From Hansfordia pulvinata (Eukaryota; Ascomycota; Sordariomycetes; Xylariales): a stretch of DNA of 64,000 nt. The position numbers were made by a program, and so were the translations under genes. Where the stretch lies: contig BJKQ01000005.1 in the NCBI GenBank assembly GCA_006538405.1, forward strand, positions 248,001-312,000. The letters are read 5' to 3'. Every line of letters begins with the position of its first letter. Positions within the stretch are counted from its first letter, which is position 1. Positions 22,857 through 34,837 of this stretch are shown here, piece after piece. The notes under the pieces are model-generated. The model did no database searches. It was not told the DNA's origin and saw nothing but the letters and a program-made list of their open reading frames with translations.

Positions 22857-25800
22857 TTATACCTTCTTCCTCTTCGTGGGTCGCCGTCCCTGAGCACTTC
22901 CCTCGTCCACAAAGTGGTTTTTCTCGAGCTGATGCTGCCGCAGGTTATCTTGGCGGTTCCGATAGGCACTGGTACAGCCAGGGAATGGGCAACGGTAGAT
23001 GACTGGAGGGCCGGTGGAGTGCTGCATCTTCTTGTGCTTGGCCATGCTGCCACGAAACCACTGCGGATCGCCCTTTGGGCGGTACCCGCAGATCTCACAG
23101 CAGTCGTTCGCTTCTACCTTCTGGCCAGAAGATGCCACGCTGGAGGGTTCCCCCATCACCTGGTCGTCTGACTCATGGTTCTCGTGCCCGGGCGTCGAGG
23201 GCAGTATAGCGATCGGCGGTGGCGCGGGACTGGCATCGGCGGTCTCCGGCCCCGCTGGGCGTGAAAGAGCTGGCGACGCAGCGGCAGATGTCGTCAACGC
23301 CTCGTGGCTTAGCTCCGATGGGGTAGATGTCTCAACCGAGACTCGATTGAGCGGGCTCATGCGACTGGAGCCAACAAGGTTCCTTTCCGTGTTCACCATA
23401 TTCTGAATCGGGGCTGTAAAGCCGACCATCTGACTTTGATGGGGTACACCGGAGCTCACCGGGTTGAGGAAGACTGCGTCAATGGGTTGGTCGTCCCATG
23501 TGTGGCCCAGCGGCTCTAGAAACTCATACATGGGATCCGGAAGACTTGACGAAGCATTTGGGCCAGCTGAGGCTGGAATCCGATTCTGTTCCGCCAGGTT
23601 CTTCATCATAGACTCGACCAGAGATACCGCCAGGGTTTGATATTTTGCCCTGGGGTGGAACCCATGCTCTGTGTAGATCGGATCGCATAAATCTCGGACC
23701 CGAGGCACGAATTCGTCGAATAAAGCGCCATTCTCTAGGACATTCTTCTCAAGGTCAGCACGAAGTATGCTGCCTGGTATCAAGGTTGATGATCGGGTCT
23801 TTGCGCCCTGCAGGGCCAACTTCACTTCGGGGAACCACTCACCTTGCCAGCCTGGAGAATCTCCAGCTCGAGCCTCCTGACTGTCGTGATCTGCTTGCCT
23901 CGAACCCTGTGGTCGATCGCCGTGAGCCCTATGAATAGGCTTGGTATGTCTTGGAAAGTCTGGCACAAGACCTGCGTGATGAAATTGGCCGTGATCGAAA
24001 ATGCGTCGACCCGAGATGGTTCGTGCCGTATTTCAGACATATGCGTGGTCCAAAGAGCTGAGAGAACGACATCGTGCGAAGCTTGAGGATCGGTATAAAG
24101 CACAGCAGTTTCGAGATCTTTTTGGGCCCCGTTAGCGCAGCCCCACACAACCGGCCGAGTTATTTGGATCTGAACCTACCATCCAAGAAATTTTGACCGA
24201 CGATGACAAGGGGGTCAAAGCTCAGATCATTCCGGGAAGCTGTGCGATATTCAGGTGCTTTCCCCTTCAGGCTCGAAGAACGTCCCATGGGACCTGGGAC
24301 GGGGTTAAGACCCAGGCGCTCAGGTTGCCAGATAGCAGCAACGATCTGCCAGTAACAATCGATCAAGGCTGGGGCGAGGAAGGAACGGTAGGCGACGGCT
24401 TGCTTGAATAGGCGACTGCAACGTTCAGCTAGGTCATCCTCGTGGATAACCAGAGAGAACGAATAAATGACGTGAATGAAACAAAGATAATCGAGAGGGT
24501 CTGCCGGGTCCTTTCCATCTAGCATCTTTCGAAACGTCTCGAGGCCTTTAGCTGCAACAGTTTGCGCCGACTCCATGTGCAGCCGCTGCGCGAGAGGGTT
24601 CTCCACGAGGTGGGCGACCTTGGACATGGAGTTCTCAGTATGCTCTTGAAGGGCCTCCCAGGCGGACTGGACAAGGTTTCCGCTTGTTGCTTTCGACATG
24701 GGCGCGGGCGGTGGACGTGCGTCGTCATGGACGGACTGCATGTTCTGGTCGGTGAACATCATGTTGACCGACGTGCCCAGGGAAAGCTCGGTAGAGACTG
24801 ACGACATCCAAGAGAAGTTGTCCTTTCCATCGAGCCCAAGTGCCATGGGATCGGCCATGGCCCCCGGCGGCAAAGCCATGGACAAGGGGTCGTCCCCAGG
24901 TAGCTCGGAAAGAAACTCGAGATTCTTGTTTCGGGCCTCGCTAGGACAAATCTCCATGTCCTTGGGATTGACAAAGGCAAATTCCTCCTGGGGCATGGTG
25001 AACTGCTCGCTCGGGGTCTGCGGGGTGACGGGGGACGCCAGGCCGGTACCCATGCCGGAGGACATGGTCCATGCTGCCGACGAAGCGGATGTCCCCGAAT
25101 CAGCACTCCATGGTGTTACTGGCGACACGCCGTTTGAGCTCTTTGTGGATCGGAGGGACGAGCTGGGCGAGAGATAATTAGAGCGGGAGATGTTTCGATA
25201 GCGATCCACCTGTGTGTCGAGAGCAAGTGACGGCCGGCGATCACCAGACCCTTCGTCGAGTTGATCGGATGGGGACATGGACGGGCGCGGTTGTGTCGGC
25301 AAGAGGCCACGCCGTTCGGGTTTCTGCTGGGGGGGGGGAGTTTGTGGATTCGGCGATGGGACGACGAAGGGCTCTTGAATTTTGTCAGACGGGACAGGCT
25401 GGTCAACATAGTTGACCGGGTCGAGCTGAGCGGACGGGCGCATTTGGCGAGAGTCGAGCTCGACGACGATCTCTCTCCCGTTGAGTTCCAGATGGGGCCG
25501 CTGAGGCTGTTGTGGCTGTGGATGCGGCTGCTGCTCCTCCTCCTCCTCCTGCCGCCGCAGCCCTGTGATGTCTAGTGACTCATAACTTGGGGGCGGGACG
25601 CTGAGATCGGCCTGCAACTTGCCGGGGCTGCTGGTCTTGCGGTTCTTGTGCCCAATGTTGGTGAAGAAGGTCCTGGCCATGTTGATCATCTTGCGTCGCT
25701 TGGTCGGTTGCCCTTGGCCGCCCCGGCAACACTTGCATCGGGCATCGTTGAACCTCTCGACCTTCATACATTCGTAGCACACGTATTCTCCCGTGGCGAG

Positions 25801-25899
25801 ATGCGGGCAGTCGGCGAGGTGGCGTAGCATGGCTTCGTGATCGTGGAACCGGTCCCCGCAGCGCAGCAGCGGGCAGGTCAGGCGCTCGGTGGCCGCCAT
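22857..25899 (-). CDS. Large C2H2-type zinc-finger protein, putative regulator
   Basis: Minus-strand gene of about 981 residues in three exons: 25899-24180, 24117-23843, and one ending at 22857. The first intron (24118-24179, GTAGGT ... AAAAAG) is clear. The N-terminus carries closely spaced Cys/His pairs (CPLLRCGDRFHDHEAMLRHL, then CYEC ... CKCC), followed by a long Pro/Gln/Ser-rich, probably disordered segment with an EEEEEQQPHPQPQQ stretch. An alpha-helical middle region follows (about 440-680). The C-terminus has two C2H2-like fingers (CEICGYRPKGDPQWF... and CPFPGCTSAYRNRQDN...) and a basic end RRPTKRKKV, a likely nuclear signal. It is probably a nuclear DNA-binding protein, but I recognise no named family. 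The second junction is uncertain: a consensus donor at 23842 and a phase-matching CTGCAG acceptor would make an intron of only 35 nt. Alternatives are acceptors at 23799 (44 nt) or 23748 (95 nt), or a frameshift. Confidence 0.75.
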
Positions 25900-28800
25900 A
25901 CGGACGGATCGGTTTCGCTTGACGGCAGCCCAGACGATGAAACTCTGGCGAGCGCAGTCTTGCTCGGAAGAGACGCGGATCTGCGAGGTTAGTACGTGCG
26001 GCGCGGCCCGGAGCGCAGTCGAGTCTGCTGTGGTTGGCTTACACGCAAGACGAGGGCGGCCCAGTCAACGCGGCGGGCTCCTCCTCTAAGCTGGCCCCGT
26101 CAGCCGAGGGTGAGGTAGAGACGGGACAAAAGCGCGCCGTGGTAGGGCTGGCATCACCGGAGGCCGGCTCCGAGATGGCAAAGCCCTTCTTCGGCTCCAA
26201 GTCCATGGGTTCCATGGCGGGCGGCAGTCAAGGTCGAGACGGGCAGGACTGTATCTCAGCAAGGTGGCGGAATGGGCGGCGACAGGCATCTACAAGTACA
26301 GACGGAGCCGCACGAATCGCCAACGACCCATGTCATTTCTTTTATTTTTTCGCAAAGGCGGCTGCGAAATTGGCTACGTGACAGATGACGATGTAGGACT
26401 TGGGGACGGGGCGCGAGGTACAATGGGGTCGTACTGTAGGACCATCGGTCCTGACCGCGGACCAGACGGACTTGGGCCATTGAGCGTCGAGCAGTGGCTA
26501 CAGCCCTATGCAGGGTATCGGGACTGCGTTTAACTGGCCCTCCGCGGGCGACGCAGGCAACACGGGTTGCATGGTAGGGCAGACGGTGGGGATGGGGTTC
26601 CGAAAACCCGACTCGGCCAAGTACGGCGCGGGCGGCGGGGGGGGCAGGCAACAAGGCAGATTTCTGGTTCTTCTCAGTCGGGTCGTGGGCCAAGAGCACG
26701 AGCAGGAGAATAAGCCTCGCCCTCGAACGTGGGGATGGATGACCGGAGCACCTGCGCAGCTGAGCAGGCTGCTGCTGCTGCTGGGCTGGTGCTGACTGCA
26801 GGACTCGGGCCTCTGCCAATCAGCAAGCAGGAGCGCAGCCGAGCTGTCTTGCCCGGCCCTGCGTTAGTAGGACTGCTGCGGATCCTGGAGCGTGATGACT
26901 GACGAGCGGGCGGCGCTCAACTGCCGCAGCCGACAAAAGGGGCTGCCGATGGTTTTTCCACTTGGAATGGGGTAGGCGCCGATCCGGGTCGAATACATCG
27001 AGTAGTGCCGTTGAGTATAGTGCAGTCGGGTCGATTCAAATCGAATGCGAGAGCGTCGTCTCTCCCCAACCCGACTGGCTCTTTGCCGAGTCGAGAGCGA
27101 CGAGTATAGGATGCGGTGCGAGTAGAGGTGGCCCCCCAGTTCTTAGGCCCGAGAAAGTCGTCGCCCACCATCAGCAAAGCCCGCAGCCGCTCGCCCACTC
27201 ACCTCACCCACCCATGCACTTCTCTCTAGCTGCTTGCTCTCGCGGCCCGTCGCTGCGTCCAGCTGGCTCGACTCGCGGATGTGTCATCCCGCTACAGGCG
27301 TGCTGCTGGTGCTGCTGCTGTAGGTTGTGCAGCAAGACGGCAGTCGCAGAGCCGCCTGTCCAGTCCGTGGGTCGACTGTGAATCATCCGGACTCATGTGA
27401 GGCGGGCAGCCAGGGCTTTGAGGCTGATTTGCTGGGCGGGTTTCTGTCGGAGGGGTGGTGCGAGGCGACACAGACTCCAAAGGGCGCTCGCTCACCGAGG
27501 ATTGTTTCGGTCTCAACCATGATTGAGCGGCAGATGCCGTCGGGGCTGACACAGCAAGCAGGCTTATTAGTGGGCACAGATGGGTGAGAGCAGGGTGACA
27601 TTCGGGGGGCAGAGGCAGGCAATGCGGTGCAGCGCAGTTCGGCGCAGACTGGCGAGAGGCGGCGGGTATCCCTTTTATGTACAATTCTGCGCTCCCGAGC
27701 GCTCAGTAGCTTTGAAGTCCTTTGCAGCGTCCGCGGTCGCGAGGTGAACCAACGAGGCAGTCTGGACCCAATAGCAGGCGTCCAAATATCGTTCGCGCTT
27801 GCGATGTTGGGATGGTAGCAAACGCGTGGGAGGCGGCAGGCAGGGGCTGACGATTGGGCGCGCACCACGGCCTACGGCTGTGAAAATGTGGCTTCCGGTC
27901 GTGAATGGTCGACCTGTTGATAGACCCGATGGAAAAAAGGCCCTGTGGCTGACGAGCGTGCGCGCGAGGGGGGGGGGGGCTCCCTAAATTGCGGTTGGCC
28001 CAAGTCCAGCTCATCAGGTTATGGGCCAACCGCTTGCCAGTGCCCGCAGTGGGGGGCGTGGACAATGGTGACGGTCGAGGCCAGGAGGGGAGCGTGGGGA
28101 GGGGGGCCGCGTATCCACCCAAGCTTGAGTGACTGGTGACGCAAGGCGGCACTGGGGAGCAGCGTTGCGAATAGAGACCTGTCGAGCAAGGGCACGAGCT
28201 GATTCACCCTCTCGTGCAGCCATGAGGCGCACCCAGCAGCCGACCGGGCGGAGGGCTGAGGAGGTTGCCGTCTCGTGGGATCGAATGTGCAGAGGCAGAT
28301 GGCCAATGAGGTATGGGAAGGGTTGAAGGCGCCGTCGAGGTGCGGTCATCGCCAATCTAGAGTGCAGGCATTAGATGATCCAGAACATGTCAAGCTGCTG
28401 TAGCCACGACGTCTTGTGCTTGGGGATGTACATACCTGCCATGCCAGACACGAATGCACCGGACCACATGCTGTGCAGCAGATGGCTGGTCCGAATACAG
28501 CATCGCATCATTGATGCATCATGCATCGTCGTCGCAGCATCGGTTGCATGGGCCAAAGTCTGGTGCAATGGTTCAAAGGGATGAAGTTGAGTTGATGAAG
28601 CACGCCCGGCGTCTGGTGATATGAGGCATGTCACTTCCAAATCCGTCGACCTCCATCGTGCTCCAGGTCGAGTGCTCCAGGTTGATACCGTCTGGTGCAT
28701 TCATATTCTTGAATCGTGGATCATTGGGGTATCCGATACGGCTGGTTGGACTGGATCGGATCACTCAAATGCACTTGACGAGCATGTGCACGTAATGTAA

Positions 28801-31800
28801 CTGTGCCATTTCAATGGCATTCATCACATGATGTTTGGCTGGCAGGTGCGGCTCTGGTGCTTGGATAGGCAGGCGCCACTTGGCCGTTTCGTCCAGGGTT
28901 GGGACTGCCGTACAGTCTTAACGGAGGCACACTTTCATGTTTTAACCGATACAATCGAAAACCTCCCATCATTCACCCGTCCGCCATCGTAGTCAGCGAG
29001 GGGCATGCTCGTCAACAGCCCAGCGACGAATGATGCACACGTCAAGCTCCATTCCACGCCCGAGACAGTCAATTCACCGTTGCCTAGAGAAACCCGCATC
29101 CAAAGTCAGCGCTCGGTTTTTTAATAGAATCTGACTTGCCGGCCCCGTCAAATCCCCCCTCCGCCAATGGATCAAATCGCCAATAATTGAGCATGGCCCA
29201 GAGCTGGCAGGCCGACCGCCCGGGACGAGTGCACAGTCACATCGAAGGCAACTTCATTTGAGCCATCCCCGCACCCTTCATTTCGGTTTCCCACGCCCGG
29301 CACTGGACACTGCGATGGACTGCAATAGTCCATACAGTCGGCTCCGTCAATCAGATTCTGGACACATGCCCGCGAACCTTTCGGTATGATGGGAGACCAA
29401 TGTGGCAAACGTCTCGCCCCTTGCGTGGGTGTACGCAAAGGCGACACCCTGAGGCAAAGGAGCATGTCGTCAATTGCCTAGAAGGCACTGGTTTCGCATC
29501 TTGATGCCATCATAAAGCATTCAACAATAGCAGCTTACAGTACTTCCTCGCGACGTCCCTGCTCATGGCCCCAGTCAAAAAACCGGAGACGCCGAATGTC
29601 GCCTCCCTCGCCTCCGGGCTTACAGCTCGATGCCTCAGGAGGTATCCGTTCCAGCTCTTAGCGCACTGCTTGCGGCTCGGGTCAGTCGACGGTGGTTGCA
29701 CCTGGCCGGTGGTGCCGGTGTCCCCATGCAGAAATTCGGATCAATTACGCGGCGCGCAGTCGGCAGCTCGGCGCGGGTGGCGACGGAGCAGCCGCCGCAT
29801 TCGTCATGGTGTGCATTTGCCAACCATGAGTACACCTACGATGATCGAAGGCAAGGATGAGGGCGTGAGTGACTCTTGCCGCACGGATTCCAGGGTTTCC
29901 AACGATCTCCTGTCACTCGAAAGTGCAAGACGGAAAGCCTCCTGGAGTGCAGTACGATGATCACTCTTGCTTCGATATGACAAGCAGAGCCCGCAGATCG
30001 CCAGCCGCCCTTCCACCTGGAACGATTGGAATCGTGGAGCCGTGGACCGTATCACGACCAGCCTTCGGGTTCGACCAAAGACGTTTAGAGTAGGATGGCA
30101 GCGTGGCAAGAAATAGAACAAGCTGCTCGCTTAGGCTCGTTCGGGTGGAGATCTCCTGACCCGGCCGCGCTGTTGCAAAGCGCTCACAAAGCCCATTGCT
30201 GTCACCCGCTCTCCACTTCTGGGTTTTGACAGGCTGTGAGCTGACGTTGTCGCCTCCCCGATGAATCCTACAATGGGTTATGCCACCGACCATTTCAAGC
30301 CCGGTGGCCTTCCGCTTGCAGCAGAAGGGCAAGAAGCAGGCCAGGCAAAGGGGGGGAAAAGAGGAGACGGCCGCAGAGGCTTGACAAGAGGTGCAGGGGC
30401 ATCCATGGCACCGACAGTTTCAGGGTCAGCCAAATCGAGGGCGGATCAACCGTCCCTGCCTGGCCTTTCACGCCTCTCACGCCGACGAAAATGTGCATTC
30501 GCTGCAGAGCCAAAGTGGCACGCTCGAGTACGCGTGCACGCAGACTCGTCGCCCCGGGCGAGCGCCTGTTCGAGCTGCTGCATGGGTCCGGCTCGCACAC
30601 CACCGACGATCTCTTCGGTGCCAATGACGGGCGGCCCAGCTATCTCTGCACCACCACCACCACCACACCACCACAATCGGCTTGCGCAATCGCGAGCAGG
30701 GAAGTGGTTTGATATGGGGCTAGTGGCGTGGTCATCCGCTGGGCGTTTGGGAGCTCGCAAAACGTGACATCCCGAGAGACTCATGAGCATCTGCCTGGAT
30801 GGGTCTCAGACGGGAATGAAACATGCGCTGCTTGCTTCCGCTACGTGCGCTGCAGCTGAGCCAAGTTCGTCACTTGGTTCGGTCGCTACGTGCGAGTCTG
30901 GCTGGGGCCTGGGATCCCGAATCCTTCCCTTGCCGTTTCCCTGTCGTCGAAGGGCAAAGGGATTTCCTTTGCTTCCCCGCGGCCCCACACCGACGCCTTA
31001 CGGGGAACTCGTCCTCTGACGCTCGCGCGTCTGCTCTGCGTTCAGCACGCCCGGTCTCTCGAGCTCCCTCCCCAAGCTCACCCCTCCCTTCCTCAAGCTG
31101 AAAGAGTGGGCTCAGGGCCCCAGGGACGTCAGAACACTGGATTAAAAGGCGACAATAATAAGGGCGACGGCAAATAAGCAGTCAGGCAGGCGAGCGGATA
31201 GCCGCCCATTGTCAGAGCGGCTGCACCTCCTGGTGACAGTGCCACAGTGCCTGCGTGCGAGCGATCTTTTTGCGGAGCACTCCGTACCGTACGCATACGT
31301 ATGCATGTGGGCTTTGGGTGAGGAGAGGATGTTGGTGCGGCCGATCGGCCCCGTCCAGGCGGCTGGGCCACGAAACTCTTGCGAGTTACTCGCAGCACGC
31401 GCGGCAAGCCGGTCGGAGGGAGGGACGGCGAAGCGGGATGGAGCCGGGTCTACCCCGGAAGGGATAGCGAGGCATCAGAGAGACCCAGCTCGTGGTTGTC
31501 GGGGTCCTTGGATCTGGGTGGCCTGGGCGAGAACGCTGGTGGCTTGCCCTTCCTTAGGTTGCTATTCTGGGAGCCACGATTCGCTGGACTGGCCCTGCCA
31601 GACTGCCGACCCGAAGTCTGTCTTTAAGAGCGAGACTGGTGGGTGACGGCAGGGGAGGGCAAGGGCAAGAGAAAGAGAGAGAAAGGGACCCTCTTATCGG
31701 GCGGCGGCGGGCAGACCCCAGTCGCAGCAGATGCAGGTGCATCAGTTGTGCGCGTGGCCCCGAAGACGTTTTGAATCGTCGCGAGTTGGTTCGTCGGCTC

Positions 31801-32957
31801 GTCTGCTGGCATTGGCATTGGCATGGATGGACTGGGGACCGCTGCCGCCCGGTGCAGCGGCGACAGCGCCGGTCGATTGGTCGCTATCGTCACGAGCGTC
31901 TCGTCAGGATCTGATCTGCCAGCCAGCCAGCCAATTCGCAAGCAGCGAGGGGGGAGGGAGGGGGAAGGTATGGGTCGGTCAGCGAACGAACTAACTAATT
32001 AAAGGCCGGATACCTGAGGGATGGGACGGATACTCGTACGCAGTGGCGGCATTGTATAGCAGAGCAGACCGACACGGTACAAAGGATGGGCATGGGATGG
32101 GAGCGCGGAGGACGGACTGGCCGCCCACACATTCCCCCTGGGAGGGAGGATATAACCACGCAGCCATCCCAGACACTTGTTCGTTCGTCTTGTTTGCCGC
32201 TGCCGTCATTCTTGCCAGCCAGTCTGATCTTGCAAAACCAGCTCTGCGACACACACCAATCTCGTTGCCGCCGGAGACCAGCACAATTCTCGCTCGCGGG
32301 TTGAGGCTTTTTGACTAACACGCCCGGGCGAGCCTGGCTGCTGACGATATTTACATCTCCAGGATCATAAGCCCTCGACTTGGCCCCTTCTCCTTTATTA
32401 CTGCCAATCCACAGTCCCCATCGACGCGGCCTTTTTTTTTTTTTTTTGGGCGCCCGCCCTCGGAACGAAAAACTCTTGTCTGCCGTCCCCCTGGCCTTTA
32501 TTATCGAACTCGGGGTCTTCCTCGTTGCTTGACGGCAGGGTCCAGAGCAGAGAACCCCGCGTGGGCCTCCTTTTTAGCTGTCCCGCCAGTGGGCTTTTTT
32601 GCTCTTATTTTTTTTTCTCCCCCTCGACGGTGGATTCGGGCTAGCCAAAGCAGAGCAGATCGCCCCAGCCCAGCCTCTTGTTAATACCCGCACCGCCCTT
32701 GGGGATTTTGGGTGCTCGGGTTAAGGGGAAAGAGAGAAAGAGAGAGAGAGAGAAAAGAGAAGATAAATTGCCGCGCCCGGCCAGCGCACTCGCGTTCCGA
32801 AGATTCGACGAGGAAAGAAAGAGGTGCATCTAGACCTTTTCGCCGGGCTCTATTTCCTCGCTCTCGCGCTTCCTCGCTCCCTCGTCGACGGGCCGGAGAA
32901 GGCTGGACGATCGATCCAGGCCGCGCAACGCCGACTCGCCTTGCGAATTGAAATGCC
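25900..32957. other. Long intergenic region (7 kb) without a convincing gene
   Basis: The first few hundred bases upstream of 25899 are the zinc-finger promoter and leader. Frames elsewhere are short, overlapping and without family motifs. The right end (about 32380-32957) has pyrimidine and purine tracts typical of a fungal promoter/leader: T-runs at 32431-32447 and 32606-32617 and a GA-rich run at 32730-32762. TACTCGTA occurs at 32031. No dispersed 5S rRNA, intact tRNA or transposase was recognised. Confidence 0.45.
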
Positions 32958-33066
32958 ATGATGGCGCACGTGGACCTCGTCCCTCGCGAGCTGGACCTCA
33001 GCGCCTACGGCCACGGCACCATGGTCGACAAGTTCAACATTGTGCCGGGGCTCAAGACCAGCACGG
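32958..33066 (+). CDS. Candidate orphan or 5' coding exon upstream of the GNAT gene
   Basis: An ATG-started frame of 36 codons plus one base (MMAHVDLVPRELDLSAYGHG and on to GLKTSTG) reads like genuine protein, with GC-ending codons like the neighbouring genes. It stops exactly at a consensus donor GTGAGT (33067). It could be the first exon of the downstream GNAT gene: an acceptor CCCAG ending at 33755, ten bases after a good branch site ACTAAC, is in phase with both exons and would add about 50 residues through a 689-bp intron. That is long for this window. Other readings are an upstream ORF in a spliced leader, or a separate gene whose other exons I did not find. Confidence 0.4.
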
Positions 33067-33802
33067 GTGAGTCTGGATTCCTCTGCGTCTGTCTGCTGTC
33101 TGTCTATTCCTTCGAGCGAGGATGGATAGAAGGCCCTTTCCCCCGTCCCTCTTCTCACCCCGGCTTCTTCTTCCCTTCCCGTTCTCTCCTCCCACCTCTT
33201 CCCATGAATTTTTTTCTTTTTTCTTTTTCTTACCCTCCTCGAGCCCTCTGTTCCCCTCCGACATAATCATCTGCCGTACTGTCTGTTCTCTCTCTCCGGG
33301 TCGAAATCCCCCCCGGTTCCCTCCTGCGGATTTTCCGGCGGAGACTCACTCGGTGGCGCCGTCCACCTAATGGTACGGGCTGTGAGCTGTTTGTTCCTGG
33401 TGTCGTCCCAGTGCCCCTAGCTACGAGTACCCCCCATTGCTGCGGCGCGCCACCGGGATCGAGGTCGCATCCAGCAGCGCAGCCCCAACGCTACTACCAC
33501 TGCACCGACCGGTGCATGCATCCGCTCCCATCCGCGGCCATCCCATCCACCCACTCGCGCACGACCTCACCTCCATCCTCACGTAAGGCAGTACCTTACC
33601 TTAACCTGACCTTCCCTGCCTGCCTCTCGTTTATTTCCTCCACAGTCGCGCATCCCTCGCTGTGCTCTTGCTCTGCACGCACAATTGCCGCTCTCTCGAG
33701 GCGGCGCATCCGCTCGTTCCGCCCTGCACGTACCAGTCGGACTAACCCCGCCCAGCCTTCTTCACCTTTCTGAGAGCGAATCTCGTCGTCGATCCCTCCG
33801 TC
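33067..33802 (+). other. Leader or long intron before the GNAT gene
   Basis: Strongly pyrimidine-rich. Besides the donor at 33067 it contains a clean intron-like unit with GTAAGG near 33584, CCTGAC near 33607 and TTTCCTCCACAG ending about 33647, suggesting a spliced 5' UTR. TACGAGTAC lies at 33422-33430. No independent gene recognised. Confidence 0.4.
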
Positions 33803-34343
33803 ATGGCCACGCCCACCCTCGAGCCCACATCACCCCAATCGCCACCGCCACTGATGACGGTCAATCGCCAACACCACCACCCTGACGGCCCGGCTTTCTC
33901 CGCCGCTGCCGCCGCCGCCGCCGCCGCCCGCCCCAGCAGCAGAGGCAGCAGAGGCAGTAGGGGCAGCCGAGGCAGCAGAAGCAGCAGCGTCGCCCCGCCC
34001 GTCCCCGACGACCTGCCCCCGCTGTCCGTCGGCGTCCTCGACGACGACGAGTCCAAGACCGACGCCCTGCGCCTCGTCGCCGACTCCATCGCCCAGCAGC
34101 GCCAGTCCGCCTCGTACCATGCCGTCTCCCATCCCTACGTGCTCGCCGCCATGGCCGCTGCCCTCGCCGCCTCCTACCACTACTCCTGGCGCGTCCGCCG
34201 CGACCTCGGCATGGCCCTCATGCTGTGCTCCGGCGTCATCATGACCTTCCTGCTCACCATCCGCTACTTCACCGGCCAGTACATCCAGATTGCCGAGTCG
34301 CTGCGCTGGTCATGGCTGCAGCCCTCCTCCTCCTCCTCAACCG

Positions 34344-34380
<37 letters not shown>

Positions 34381-34837
34381 GACCGCCGAGGACGACACGA
34401 TCATCGGCGTGCGCTTCGGTCGCGAGCTGATCGGCGCGCTGGTGCTGCGCCTCGAGCCCAGCACCTCGGCCCTCTCGGCGGCGTCGAGCGGGGGCCGCCG
34501 GCACCACCGCCGCCAGAACTCGCTGCTGCGCGGGGGCCGGGGCGTCGTGCGGGCCTGGACCGTGGCCCTGCGCTACCGGGGCAAGGGCGTGGGCGCCGAC
34601 CTGCTGCGCGAGGCGGCCCGCGTGACGCGCGACCGCTGCGGGCGCGACGCTGCCGTCGGCTTCGCCCAGGAGCACGCCAACAGCTCCATGGTCCTGCCCG
34701 AGGCCTTCAACGGCCATTTCCGCCGCGACGAGCAGCGGGCCGCCAAGGCGCTCGAGACCGTGCTCGCCGAGCACCACGGCGGCGGAGGCGGCGGCAGCGG
34801 CAGCGGCAGCGGCGGCGGGAAGAAGAGGAGGAATTAG
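33803..34837 (+). CDS. Membrane-anchored GNAT-family N-acetyltransferase-like protein
   Basis: Single-exon gene of 344 residues. The N-terminal third is low-complexity and disordered: poly-Ala, then RGSRGSRGSRGSRSSS from a CAG/AGC-type repeat. Two hydrophobic segments follow (about 113-130 and 138-155, HPYVLAAMAAALAASY and GMALMLCSGVIMTFLLT), then a poly-Ser run (about 170-192) encoded by tandem AGC codons. The C-terminal domain has VRAWTVALRYRGKGVGADLL, matching the acetyl-CoA-binding motif A (R/Q-x-x-G-x-G/A) of GNAT enzymes, preceded by the GVRFGRELIGALVLRL strand pair. The architecture is reminiscent of NAT8-like enzymes, with transmembrane helices before the GNAT fold. A Gly/Ser-rich tail ends in GGGKKRRN. 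The substrate is unknown. The start at 33803 is the first ATG after an in-frame stop; an upstream exon at 32958-33066 may extend it. Confidence 0.75.
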
